Source: Opisthorchis felineus (lineage: Eukaryota > Platyhelminthes > Trematoda > Opisthorchiida > Opisthorchiidae). Taken from it: a stretch of DNA of 64,000 bases. Shown here one piece after another: positions 32,400-43,945 of this stretch. The stretch lies in NCBI GenBank assembly GCA_004794785.1, contig SJOL01008668.1, positions 1,124,037-1,188,036 of the forward strand, in the 5' to 3' direction. The notes below the pieces were generated by a model, which did no database searches, was not told the origin of the DNA, and worked only from the letters and a program-made list of their open reading frames with translations. Each line of letters begins with the position of its first letter. Positions within the stretch are counted from its first letter, which is position 1. The position numbers were made by a program, and so were the translations under genes.

Positions 32400-34585
32400 G
32401 CAGACCACGTTGGGTGATGGCCGCTGATTTGTCTGTCAGATTTTAGTTGCATCCACAATTTTTAGTGGAACCAGCAATGCAATGTTTTACTGCGTATAGA
32501 GAAAAAGCACTTGATATTCAATAGTGTCAAATTTCTTCGATTGAAACATGTTAAAGAATATCAGTCTTATATCTTGGATCATAGAGAGCGGGTAGTTTTT
32601 GTCGCACCTGGTTAACCTTAAATACAGCCACACAATGAGATAATCTGTCGGGCTTTATAATTTTAATAGAACAACGAGAAAGGAATTAGCGGGAGCTCGA
32701 TGAGTATCGAGTCTTCAGCTCTGTTACCTTCAGTCGCTATTCCAGCTGTGACGTGTTCCAGCAAGCGTTATTGTGAAAGTATCCTGAGCCGAGATACGAT
32801 GACTTAGTAGATACAGACTGTTGGGTCAGAATGGTAGTACGAGTAGGCTAGCATTATTTACGGAGTATTTACGGAGTATTTACGGAGTCCATCGAAAGTA
32901 AATCATCAATGAGTTCTGCTGTAGTTACGCAGAAACGATTTGCCCAGTTAAACCGACTGAACTAGTTATTGGCTGATCAGTCATGGGCGAATTCCTCACT
33001 AACCGCATGAGTGCATTCCACTCTTTTGTCTGTCTGAATTCCGGTTCTGCGTTTCTGCAATCAATCTTAATCCTGCTTGTGTTTGTTTGGCAGTGTGAAA
33101 AGTGAAAGATTGATAAGACATGGAGAAAACCTATAAGTTTGCTTAACTCTGCGAACATTGTACACCTTAAGCAGATAGCAGACATTCAGCAATCCACACT
33201 CGATCAATATTTCTTGACCCTAGGGTAGGATCTTAACCCACTGATTCACCTCTCAAGTTCTTCAGTAACATGTTTATATTTGTTGAGAAATGGTCGTTTT
33301 TATGGACTGAAGCCCGTCAGCTGTTGAATCCACCAGTCACAACTGTTCGGTTGTATGCTTTCGATTGCTATAGATGCTGAGCCGTATAACCCCACACATA
33401 AAACGGCTTATTCTCATCATTAGACAGGCGTGGATCCGCCTGACAGTTTCGCATCCTGCCTGTTGTTACTACCCCTATCCGGTAACTAACTGAGCGAGCC
33501 CTTGGGATCAAGCCTAGACCTCACCTAACACAAACTCGGTGCTCAGAGCCACAGCTACAAAGTCGCGACGCCGATAACCTCCCTATCGCAGCGCAGACTT
33601 GTGACGGTTGCCACAGCTAACCATATAAAAAATCGCACCACCATACGGATAATTGCGTAAACATAGGTGGGATCGATGATCAGGCAACGGACCATTTTTC
33701 CTGCCCCCGGGGTTTGTTCCGATGATAATTCCCATGCCCCGTAGTGTTTTGAGAAGCTAAACGCACCGCAAAACACTTTTATCACTATGCCCCTAAAATA
33801 TATGGTGCTACAACGTTCGTGTTTGGCATTGGTGCAAACTGGCATGAGCGTGTTCGTCAGTCGTAAATGAACAGTGAAAATTTAGCTGCACTCATGTGAT
33901 TAAGGCAGGCAACTTGTCCGCACTTAGTGATCGGGCAGGAAGCGACAGCCAATAATATCCATATATTGAATAAAATGATCTGCCTGGCTGAAAGTTGTAG
34001 TCTAACTATTATGTCTGACTGAGTTGCCAATCTGTTGTATCTGACTGCTGACCCCGCTCCAACGCCTAGTGTCGGAAAAACACTCACCGATAAGGAACAC
34101 AACACCTTCATTCCGAACAAGCGAGTGCGAGAGCGTGAGTGCGAAAATACAACGGCCTCAAGCTATTTTATTGGAGGGACACTGTCTGACCTTGGTCCAA
34201 CACTATCTCGCGCTGTCTGGCTTGGACACAAGGCTGTCACGCGCTGCATATTGCTGGGACGTTGTCTGTCTGGTCAGCATCCAGCGGAGTTGAGGGTCTC
34301 AGTGGTTACTTTCAGGAATCTGACCTTCCTGATACTAACAGACATATCACTTCCTACCTCAAAGTAGGATGAAAAGATGTGCACATTTGGTGGGAAACCG
34401 AGCCCCATTGCACAACAATCTAACTGGCCCAAATACATCACCTCGAATAGCAATATGTGTGTTCTTGGAGAGATGTTCTATACAGTTGTTCTATAGTTTT
34501 ATCAAGCGCGTTCATTTTGTTCAGAATATTTAGTGACAGTCGTCTTAAGGCCGGTAAAGAACATCACGCGAAAAACATATCAAAT
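32400..34585. other. Intergenic or intronic sequence, no gene seen
   Basis: Several 60-110-codon frames occur on both strands (for example 33555-33845 minus and 34035-34367 plus), but none has paired splice signals or recognisable motifs. Apart from the 11-bp tandem repeat I see no other element. Confidence 0.45.
32855..32887. repeat. 11-bp tandem repeat, three perfect units
   Basis: TATTTACGGAG occurs three times without interruption. Confidence 0.9.
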
Positions 34586-34589
34586 CCTA

Positions 34590-35042
34590 GCGAAATACAC
34601 TCATTGGCAAATATGGTTTTGTGGAAGACTCACCTGGAACCCAGCTGAATATCCCGTTTATGGTGTTTTTAAGCAACTGAATGTGCTGCACCAGGCCGCC
34701 TCATGTTTCAGTTGGTACGACAATCGAGATATCGCGATATATGTCTGGGCGTAATACGCTACTCGAATATCGTGAAACATGAGGCAGCCTGATGCAGCAC
34801 ATTCACTTGCTTAAAAACATCATAAACGAGAGATTCAGCTGGGTTTCGGGTGAGTCTCTCGTCAAAACCAAATGAGTATGCAAATGAGTGTAGTTCGCCA
34901 ATTTCGTACAATTTGGGTTCAATTAGAACATAAGGTTGACGAAAACTCGAGGACTGCGCCTACCTGATGAACCGCAAAAAGGGTGAGACCGGTCGTGGGT
35001 TATCGAAGAGTTTTCAATAACCGTATGAGTAGTCTGTTACAT
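34590..35042 (+). repeat. Hairpin-hammerhead repeat, copy 3 (full palindrome)
   Basis: The most complete copy. A left arm (34590-34711) and right arm (34773-34898) are complementary over about 120 bases, interrupted by small indels, around a centre containing GATATCGCGATAT. The right half of the centre carries CGTAATACGCTACTC, the reverse complement of the family's 3' tail. The linker AATTAGAACATAAGGTTGAC and the hammerhead follow. The arrangement suggests a fold-back element made from two opposed partial copies. Confidence 0.8.
34941..35015 (+). ncRNA. Type I hammerhead ribozyme, copy 3 (core-mutated)
   Basis: Outer stem I is a perfect 8-bp helix (GAAAACTC 34941-34948 with GAGTTTTC 35008-35015). 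Inner stem I is GCCTAC (34958-34963) with GTGGGT (34995-35000). CTGATGA is at 34964-34970, and GTC at 34992-34994 marks the predicted cleavage site. The second box reads GAGA (34985-34988) instead of GAAA, which should abolish activity. Confidence 0.75.
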
Positions 35043-35463
35043 CCACCAAATCCTCATTTTAATTTGCTCAGCCTAAGCCATTTTTATTGCTGTATCTTCA
35101 CAAAAATACAAAACTCCGCAGTGCGATAAGCTGAAGAGAAATTGGGATCAGCTTAAATTTAGGATCCTTTTTGCTAAACCATGTCCTTTCTGAGTAGAGC
35201 CATGAACGTCCAACGAGTTTCTGTCTCAACTGACCTCACTTATTCTTTTTAAGCAGCACTGTTCCGGAGTACCGAAATTGTTTAGAGGTAGTGCCTGATT
35301 AAGTCGTCGGCTGAAGACAAAACCACAGTGTAACAGAACTAGGAAAATCTTGTTCCGTGTCCTTCATAAAGCTATACATGGATTTTACAGATACGGAACC
35401 ACTAATTCAATACGTCGTCAAAATTCCAGAATCGTGGAGGTGTGACCACGTGGAGGAGGCTAC

Positions 35464-35562
35464 CGGTTGAGATCTGCTTCAGACCCGAGATGTGGCGTTT
35501 CCTTGAACAAACTTTTTCCTTCTTGGGGCTCATCAGGCTGGCGTAGTCCCCGAGTTTGCAAA
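35464..35562 (-). repeat. Diverged hairpin-hammerhead relative, minus strand
   Basis: The minus strand reads AACTCGGGGACTACGCC, then CTGATGA (35530-35536 reversed), then GCCCCAAGAAGG. This matches the family hammerhead 5' half closely, followed by a diverged AAAAAG in place of GGCGAAAC. The 153-codon minus frame across it (35402-35863) includes an (AT)n-derived Ile-Tyr run and is not a gene. Confidence 0.55.
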
Positions 35563-35777
35563 CTAAATTATTGAAAGGAATAACTCTACTAAAAGCTATC
35601 AACAACACATCTGAAGAATACTCAAATAAATTCGAACCTGCAACCTCCCCCTCAAAGATTCTTGAGACTCGCAATGTTGACGGTTTCAAAAAGCGATGAA
35701 ACTCTATGATGCACTTCAGATTCTCACCATAGATTGAATCCACTTTCATTATGACACCTGGATTTGGTATCCAAAGC

Positions 35778-35801
35778 ATATATATATATATATATATATA
35801 T
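35778..35801. repeat. (AT)12 microsatellite
   Basis: Twelve AT dinucleotides. Confidence 0.9.
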
Positions 35802-36087
35802 GAGAAGCAATTCTCGTAAAAATTAACTATCCACCATTCAAAGGGGTGTAAGAAAGCAATCAATCATTATCACAGCAGACCTTGAAACCGTTAGTCGCCT
35901 AATGATGCTCACTCGGGTGGATTAGCGCTCTCTTGGTAACAACTGTGAGTGTGACACAAGTCGATAATGAAGTAGACGACAGCGTAAGGGAGCCCAGTAG
36001 ACATACTTCCACAAAATTTCATAATTGAGGTGGCCCGCTGATCCCAGCATGGACAAAGTACATGGTCCAATTGTATACCTGCAACCT

Positions 36088-36154
36088 TTAACGCCAAGCA
36101 CGCATCAATAACCCATGCAGACGGCTAAGAATTTTAGTGAGAATGACGCAAAAG
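36088..36154 (-). CDS. Gene C, terminal exon
   Basis: Acceptor CATCTTCCCTCCTAAATTTC then AG ends at 36155 (reversed). It supplies the one base needed to complete the codon left by the main exon (AA+C, Asn), continues FCVILTKILSRLHGLLMRAW R, and stops at TAA 36088-36090. The intron is 74 bp. Without this join the reading frame of the main exon would run into a TGA that lies inside a consensus donor. Confidence 0.55.
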
Positions 36155-36228
36155 CTGAAATTTAGGAGGGAAGATGCTGGATAATTAGATTTATAAAAGA
36201 AGTGGTTTTGCCGCAATAGGTAACTCAC

Positions 36229-37565
36229 TTTTTGTCTGTCCTTGAGGCGTTGTAAAAGACTGCACCCAAATGTCGTGTGCTGGAAGGTGGGACGTAGGTG
36301 AATTGAATTTTCAAACTTTTTAGTCTGATGACCTCCTGAGCATTTCCTCCAGGGGTGAATATATCATCACAGGCTTTCTCTTTGAACTTGTCCATGTCGA
36401 TTACATTCCAGCAAGTCATTGAGGTTTCTGTCGTTGAGTTTGGATATTTTATTAGCTGCGAGAACACAGCGTACATTTGATTTTGGGACTTGAGGTAATT
36501 CAGTGCAATATGTTCCACAACACCTCTATTCTGAAGGCCTATCAGCTTTTCTAAGCTGACTAGGTGGAGCCATTTGTTTGTAGGAAACTCAGTTTCCTTG
36601 AGGAATATTTCCACGTCATGGAAATATCTTTCTGCCATGGTGTCCTCCAATGTACCATTCGAACTCGGAGTTACACGGCGCCATTCAAGGTGACCCTTGT
36701 ACGTTTGTACAAAGGTGAACTTGAAGATTAAGATGTTTGTAACCAACATGATGAAGAATCCTAGAATGATGAAAACACGAATCAGCAACCAAAATCGGCG
36801 TAGCTGTAATGTATTCAGGACATCAAGACATTGTGGCTTTGGCGTGTTCTCCAGTTGTCTCGCTAATATGTCTTGTTTGGTCCCGTTCGCGGATTCGTTC
36901 TCGGACTCAGAGTTTATAAATCTTTCAACATCAACGTAGCCATCGTCCGTAGATTCTAATAGGTAAACGGTGGTGAATGTGAGGAAACGGACGAGAATAT
37001 AGCACACCAACGTTGAAGCTTTCACCAAAATACTGATCGAAACAGTCGATTCGTGACATGCACTCAGGTAAGCATTCAGAATTCCAATGGGAATTTCCGA
37101 CAGGAATATATTGAGCACATTTGCAATATCCACAAAAAGCCACGCATCCGGTTCGTTCCAGAGGGTATTGACCCACACTGCAATGTCTATTCCGAAAAAT
37201 ATCATTTCCGCAGTATTTAGTATGAATAGAATAACTAAGATGAAAAGAGGCGTTCGGTCATAAACTAGGCCAGGTTGCTGAAGTACAGCATCGCGAAAAA
37301 TCATCCAGCTGAGGACCATACTCACAAACGAGCAGGAAAGAATACAAAGCATGTAGACCAGCCGAAACCATGCTTGCCGATAGAGCCTGCGAACAAAAGT
37401 TATGGCCCATCCTCGAATATCAAAGGGTGGTTGATTTCCTGGAATAGTTTCGTTTAAGTTGATGGCATCAGATTGGTAGAATTGGTCTTGCTTCCCATAT
37501 GAATGCATTTGTGCTTCCGACCAAGCTCTTCGTTTCATGTTTTGCTCGGCTGTAAGTCCTAATAT
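36229..37565 (-). CDS. Gene C, main exon: multi-pass membrane protein
   Basis: The largest convincing exon in the window, open for about 445 codons. It reads as an integral membrane protein with about five hydrophobic helices: LVYMLCILSCSFVSMVLSWM, TPLFILVILFILNTAEMIFF, DIANVLNIFLSEIPIGILNA, ILVKASTLVCYILVRFLTFT and WLLIRVFIILGFFIMLVTNI. A hydrophilic domain of about 160 residues follows the last helix, with N-x-S/T sites (NGT, NST, NAS), probably extracellular. The donor AAAAA|GTGAGT at 36229/36228 ends it in phase 2. The helix pattern around FFGIDIAVW and DIANVLNIFL loosely recalls TMEM26-type proteins; I would not name it without a search. Confidence 0.75.
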
Positions 37566-37640
37566 CTTAAAACAACCACAACAAATGCTGGTAACGATCG
37601 ATCCACAGAGGAGTAAAGTTGCGGGCTGAACGGAGCTCAC

Positions 37641-37700
37641 CAGTATGTCTAGTTCTTGTGACGAACAATGATCACTATCGATCGTCGTAGTTTCGGGTAG
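37641..37700 (-). CDS. Gene C, candidate upstream exon (20 codons)
   Basis: Directly upstream of the main exon on the minus strand, 20 codons are open (PETTTIDSDHCSSQELDIL), bounded upstream by TAG at 37701-37703, which could be the acceptor AG, and downstream by a donor CTG|GTGAGC at 37640. The 75 bp between this donor and the acceptor at 37566 are in frame without a stop, so they may be a short intron or retained coding sequence. No in-frame ATG exists upstream, so at least one more 5' exon is needed. Confidence 0.4.
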
Positions 37701-39794
37701 CTATTGATCGGCTAGTGGATCTAGTTTTCATCCTAACACTAGAGTGCGAGAACTAATCTGTCAACCACTTTCGCTCTCTGGGTTTCCAGCCGCCCGGGAA
37801 AGGAAGCTCGTTTTGTAAGGAAGTGCTATCCACACAACAAATAGGTATAGCGGATAGATGAGGATAACAGACAGAGGGAAATGCGTGAATCAAGCATTTG
37901 AAACTGCCTGAGGCAAATACCTTCCAACACTATTGTGTTTGGTTAAGTTCAGAGTCCTCATGGTAGCGTGACTAAACAACTTGTGAAAATACCTCAGGCG
38001 AAATAAAGGGCTGAAGAGTGATCCGCTTGCTAAAATGCATTGAATGTGCGTGATGGGGTTACTAGCATGCTAAACCATTTCTGTTTGCATTGAAGGAGAA
38101 AAATGACAGCTTTTGCACTGATTTGGGGGATTTATGCCTTGGAATCCACAGACAATTCACAGACTGAAAGGAGTGAGGGGAGTTGTAGTCCGTTTATGGA
38201 AAGCTCGGCCATATTCGTTTACAGGGATCAATAAAGTGCTCGTGGCTGACAGTTTGCCCTCTCAGATGTAGGACCACACGACGTTGACATCTGAATACCT
38301 AGTAAGCTAGAGAGCATCGACTCAGTAATAAGTTCTCACGTGACTCTTGCTGATGGGATTATGTCTATTCGCATGATAACTGGCCTGAAGAATGCGGTAG
38401 TACAGCAAAAAAACGTTCTCAGTTTCATCGAAGCATTTATTTCTGAAGAAGCATTTAGGGTATTTATTTTGAGGAAAATATACTAATTCACAATTTGATC
38501 ACTATCGTCATTACTTGATTTTGCTTACTGCATTTTGCGAGAAGAACGGTAATGTTGAGGTCTACACGAGCACGGATCTTCTACGAAGAAGACAGAGTAA
38601 AGACAGAGTACCTCATCAGGAGCTAGCCTGTTTGATGTTTAGAGCTGTTACACTGCTTAACTTTCGTTCATAAAAGCTCAACCGAAAGCCGTGAGACACA
38701 CTAGCAGGCCTGGTGTACTGGTCGTAACATTAGGTATTCGCTGGAGTGCACACGCACCCACGCTCTTTACCGCATGGAGAAAAATGTGGATAGCTTAGTA
38801 AGTCATGTCAAAATGGGGTTTGGGTTGGGGAGAGGTAAGTTAGTGAAATGATTCGGTCGGGTTCGTCTCTTTATTTATGTAAATCCGACAAGAGTTCACA
38901 ATCGACTGGCACTCGAAAACCGCTTCGGCGGATAAACGTGGCTGAGTTTAACTCGAGCCGACTGCGGTGATGCTTGCTGGGGGTGAAGATGAGCTAAGAT
39001 AAACTAATTCTCTTCGCAGTTGTTCTCTGTGACGTTTCAGTTAACCATCAAAAGAACAATTGGGGTGCGCAAAACTGGTGCTTTTGAAAACCAAGGGACC
39101 AACATAGCAGTGTCTGCCGTTGTGCTGTTGAGTGCCCGGACCGCTAACTGACCGGACGGGAGATGCTTGCATGAACAGGTAACAAAGCTCGACAAAGGAT
39201 GTATCGCGCAAGCGAGACGGGGTGGCAACTAACAGGTCACCTGCTTGTGCTGGCCTGTCGACAAGCCCTACTGAAAATGAACACACCACATCTGAAATTT
39301 CCTGAGGGAAGGAAGACCTGTAGACTTCCGATTGACGAAAGTGCTCTTTCACACAAAATTTTACGTCAATCGTTGTGACAGCTGTCTCCATTTGCACGTC
39401 TTGCCATTTATACTGCGCTGGAGATATAAAAAAATCTGCCAGTTTCCAGTTGTTTGCAGACGCAAACGTTTGTACCACCCTCCACCTATTGCATCTAGTG
39501 GGGAGCAGCTCTGACTTCAGGCCACTCTACCTCAGAAACACGCCATCTTTCAGGCTACTACAAGAGACGTTATTTGTCATATACAGGATGCGGGAGACAG
39601 CAGCTTTTTCAAGCTAATAGGGGTTGACAAGATTCATAAGCAGGAGGTTCAAGGGTGACGGAGACCCTAAGTGTAAAAAAAGACAACCACTGGAAGACCG
39701 TTTCTGCGATTCATCTGATGTTGATTCACTTGACACTCTACTAATTTGGTGACGTGGTTTACTGTCCGCAATCCATAGTCGTATTTGTCACTCA

Positions 39795-39900
39795 TCGTAG
39801 ATCTGATGTATTACATCAGGAAGTGGTTGTTGGCACCAAACTGACGATGTTACCTCAATTGTTGAGGTAAGCTGACAAGATCGGCGAACAGACCAACAAC
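39795..39900. repeat. Partial copy of the 42-bp inverted-repeat family
   Basis: Contains CAGGAAGTGGTTGTTGG and, further on, GATCGGCGAACAGACCAACA, which resemble the two arms of the inverted repeat at 10.9-11.06 kb. Truncated and diverged. Confidence 0.4.
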
Positions 39901-40328
39901 CAAGTATACAAATAAAACTTTGGTCTTATTTACAGTTCCACTGCACTTGACCGAGGGTTTATCGCAAGAGGGACTTCCGGTGGATCAGTAAGTGGAACTG
40001 AACTGTTGAAAGTGATGCCTCCTGTTTTGGCGATGGTTTACACCGAAGCGGATATCAAAGCTGCCAGCCACAGAGACACTTATTTATTCCTTGTTTTTTA
40101 AGGCAGTCACTCTCAGCACTTCCTTTATGAGCCGAAAATGCTTTTGCTTCCTTTGATCGTGAGTAATCACTCGGCCGGGGTCGCAAGTGAGGGAGAAATT
40201 GCACTCGGATGTGTTACGTGAGGTACCGCAGGGATGCTGACCATTGACCTTGATATATGTTAATATGAACAGGAATGTTGCACTGTTGTCCTCATCACCT
40301 CGAACGTACTGGGACGGCTCCAATAATC

Positions 40329-40532
40329 TGTTGGAACATTGGTAACTCGGGTGTATTTATTGGCAGTTGATCAGGTGGCTGTTGACCTTTTCGCCGAGCT
40401 TGGCAGTTAACTTGCAAATGTTTCGTTACCATTAGGGCGCAGCGATACTATCTCAACGACTGCTGACGAAACGTTTGCAAGACAATTGCCAACCCCAGCG
40501 AAGAAACCGACGGCCGTCTAATCAACTACCAG
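40329..40532. repeat. 42-bp inverted-repeat family, copy 2
   Basis: The left arm from about 40361 (TGGCAGTTGATCAGGTGGCT, then TTCGCCGAGCTTGG) pairs imperfectly with a right arm from 40488 to 40530. Inside, TTGCAAATGTTTCGTTACC and TGACGAAACGTTTGCAAG form a second complementary pair, so the element is a nested dyad. The left flank (GTTGGAACATTGGTAACTCG) resembles the flank at 10.89 kb. Confidence 0.6.
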
Positions 40533-43500
40533 TACGGTGTTGTTTTTTTTGACTACTTCGTCCAAAAAACAGATCAAACTATTTGCCTGCTTAAGGTGGA
40601 CTCCTTCTGGTGTACCGGAGTGCGAACTTACAATGAATATTTAGAGTAGAAACAGGTGCAGGTGGACCACATAAAACTTTTACCAGTTTCAAAAGCCATG
40701 TAAATCTAAGAAATATTGTTCAGGCTCGAATCAAAGAAGGACAATATAACATATATTTTCTTAGTGCTAGTGTAATTCTTCATTGGTCCAAGTTGTTTAA
40801 AAAGACAATTATCAGCCAAATATGTAGTTACACCAACACCAGTAGGTCATTAGTCTCCAAGGCATAATTAGATAAATAAAGAATTCCGTAGTTTACTGTG
40901 ATCTCTTCCAAAACGACTTAGTAATCGTGTGTATTGAACGAATTTCTATGTGAGATGGTTAATTAATCAAGGAAGGTTAGGAAATCTGCCTATTTCCTCC
41001 AAAAATTTCCCTGTCAGACCCGGCTATTCTAGGTGAATGCGAGTTTCGATATTGTATCGGACGAAGCCATAAGCCCATGAGCATGAATTGAGCTCTGTTC
41101 AGTATGGATTGTTTAAACGGAATTGACATCTTGTAAGCAGAAGACTGATGGCCATGTCAGTTATTTGTTACGACTGGTCAAAAAACAAACGGAAAGTCGG
41201 TTTAAATATGAGAGGAATCCCTGGCCACGTAGCAATCACCATAGATGTGTTCGTCGTGCGCAACTTCCGTTCGTCGGGTCCCGCATTCCGAATGTGTCGA
41301 ATTTGTTTCCTGGCCCTGCTCCTCATCGGAACATTAGATTGAAGTGCATACGTATCCGTCCAACTCTTCTCGACGTCCACTATCCACTGAACAGCAGTAC
41401 AGGACTGTCATGAATAATCTTGAAGACAAGATATATGAACCAGTGATTGTTCTATTTCCTCGTTCCTTTGTGTATACTGCTGACCGCGTTACTCTCATCA
41501 GGGTACTCAAAATTGTCCGCAAACATTGGCATCTGTTTGTCTACTTGGTGGAGGCGCGTGACGACATCCCTCCCAGTCGTTCTGTATGTCTTTTGGGTTT
41601 CAAAATTAACAGTTCTACCTAAACTAAGCGTCTTCTAGGGGTAAACTGAATCACCTTGTTTCGTTTGCTACAGAGGACGATAGCGAACTGAGTCAGTTTA
41701 CGTTAGCTCATCATCATCAACCGAGCGAGCTGCAGTTAGGCTTAGTTACACGTATCGACCGGGGTTTCGACTGTCAACAGGGGTGAAGCTTGGTCAGCTT
41801 AACGCGCCTGTATCCTGGAAAGACCACGCGAGCAAGTTCAGGTAGTGACTAACCACCACTTCCCCCACCTCAACCACTTTGCGTCGACTGGATAGCTTAT
41901 GGGTGCTGTAGGCCAAGCGTTAGGAACAAACCCAGGTGAAGCAGCTCCCTGATTAACTCTTACCCTATGCAAACCCCATTTTGAATTAAACTACTCATCG
42001 AGTGATTCAAATTTTTCTGTGGCAGAGAGTGAGAGAGAAAGCGTGAGTGCACAAGTACCTCAGTAAATACATGAGGCTGTTTCAGCTGACACGGTTTATT
42101 ATTCCAAAACTGGATGGGTTCCTGCTGTAAAATGCGTAAAATGCGGACAATCAAAGTGTCAACCAAGCACTTAGGGCTGTGCGTCTTTTAAAGCTTTTCA
42201 AGCGAACTCGGTGGAACTTGTCCTTGAAAACGGTACTCAGTTCTTGTTGATTTTATGTCATTCCCTTTATGGCGCACTGCTATCAATTTTGCGTCTTGTT
42301 TACTACGCTACCCTTCAAGTGTTGACTCAATTTCGTCCCAAACATCTGTTCTAGAGTTGATTGAAAAAAATGAAGGGCCTAAATGCTCTCGTAGGATGTA
42401 GTTAGTGAATAGAACTCGCCCTCATGATTGCTAACTCCGTCTATGTACTTTTGCTTATCTGTACCCGCCACTTACCTTGCCGCAAAGGCCGCCCTGCCCG
42501 ACACTTGCGTATCAGCATGTGTATCGGTGTATGAATGTGCGCAGCTGACCTACTTACCCATGCCAATTCGTGTCCCGTTTACTGAGCCTGCCTTGACTTG
42601 TCTTCTGATGAGCTCCGTGTGACGCACCAAGAGTGTCGTCGGAAGGGACGACCGCAACCCACACTACTGAGCCAACATTCCGCTCACAGTGGTTTGGTGT
42701 GCGGATGTTGACACTGCGCTGTGCCAGTCAGTGACAGACTTGTGCACTTGTTGGCGCTACCAACGTGGACAGTTGAGGTTTGTGGTATAAATTTGCTTAC
42801 CCTTGTGTAAGTAGTACCGTAGACTTTCTAACTCAATTCTTCCTTTTGATATTCGTGGCTGTAGACCTACGCGTCACTCAAAGTTCCGTATGGGGAACCT
42901 TTAGAGTAGCGCACACTTTCAGTAGCTCTGGTTTGTCTGTGCACACTACTGTGTATCCGTCATCTGATCGGTCAATAATTCAGGCAGCATAGAAGAATTG
43001 CAGAAAAAATTCACGTGATTGACCCGCCACGACCAGCATGTCTAATGGCATCACAAGTGACGCTGAGCACTGGAAATCTAGTTAGTGTTTATTGTATCGG
43101 AGTGGATGACCTCAGATTTGATTGAGTGCCCCAAGGAGAGGTTTATTAAATGAGCAGTGTACCAGACAATTTTCCCAACTGACGTACTTCCACTCACTTT
43201 ATTGAGTCACTTGCACACTAAGTTGCCGTAGCACCCAAGAATTGACCCAATGGGTTAGATCGGTCATGCATGCGAGTATACTTCGTTTTGATTGGGTCGA
43301 GTGTCAGTTTTTGTGACCTTCCAGACGCATTCACTACCTCTCTTACTGAGGCAGGAAACGTGGCAACTGCGACATATCGGCGCTGATAATCGCGACTAAG
43401 CGGCTCTGGATCAGTGCTTCTCATTTGCAGGACCCATTTCATATTATTCGTTGATTCAAGTCTCCAGCGCAAGTTCAGTAACGCGAGTAGCTAGTTCCTC

Positions 43501-43697
43501 AGATTTCCTATATTTGGCCTTATTATTTGTGGAAGACCTTCGGATTCAGGTATAGCGAACGTACGATTTCCAGCCTAAGCAACTCAGTGCTTTCTGAGCG
43601 TGGTTACTTGATCTGTGCTCATTCGATTTGGATGTTTTGACCAAACATACTAACGCTTCGCAGAATGGTGCCATAATTTCCACAGCACCAGAATTCC

Positions 43698-43945
43698 CAC
43701 CAAATACACTCAGTTGCATGCGAATTTGGTTTTCACAGGAAACTCCTGCAAACGAGAGATTCGCCTGAATCTCCCGTGAAAGTCAAATTCGTAGACAAAT
43801 GAGTGTATTTGCCTAGTTTCGCGCAATTTGGGTTCAGGTAAAACATAAGGCTGATAGAAACTCGGGGACTGCGCCTACCTGATGAGATCCAAGAAGGGTG
43901 AAACCGGTCGTCGGCTGTCGAAGAATTTTCAGCCTCCTGCGTGAA
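43698..43945 (+). repeat. Hairpin-hammerhead repeat, copy 4
   Basis: A shortened hairpin: the left arm CAAATACACTCAGTTGCATG pairs with the right arm GACAAATGAGTGTATTTG near 43793-43812. The linker (AAAACATAAGGCTGATAG), the hammerhead and part of the 3' tail follow. Confidence 0.75.
43857..43930 (+). ncRNA. Type I hammerhead ribozyme, copy 4
   Basis: CTGATGA at 43879-43885, GAAA at 43900-43903 and cleavage triplet GTC at 43907-43909 are intact. Inner stem I is GCCTAC (43873-43878) with GTCGGC (43910-43915), where one base changes a G-U pair to a mismatch. Outer stem I is GAAACTC with GAATTTTC (43923-43930), with one mismatch. Of the full-length copies this one has all core boxes intact. Confidence 0.75.

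Noticed and set aside
35402..35863. 153-codon minus-strand frame
   Set aside because: It starts across an (AT)n tract (Ile-Tyr run) and then reads through a diverged hairpin-hammerhead repeat (the LGDYASLMSPKKEKV segment). No splice signals or domain.
39041..39478. 145-codon minus-strand frame
   Set aside because: Long and protein-like in parts, but without paired splice signals, a motif I know or a plausible start context; kept only as part of the unexplained 37.7-44.9 kb stretch.
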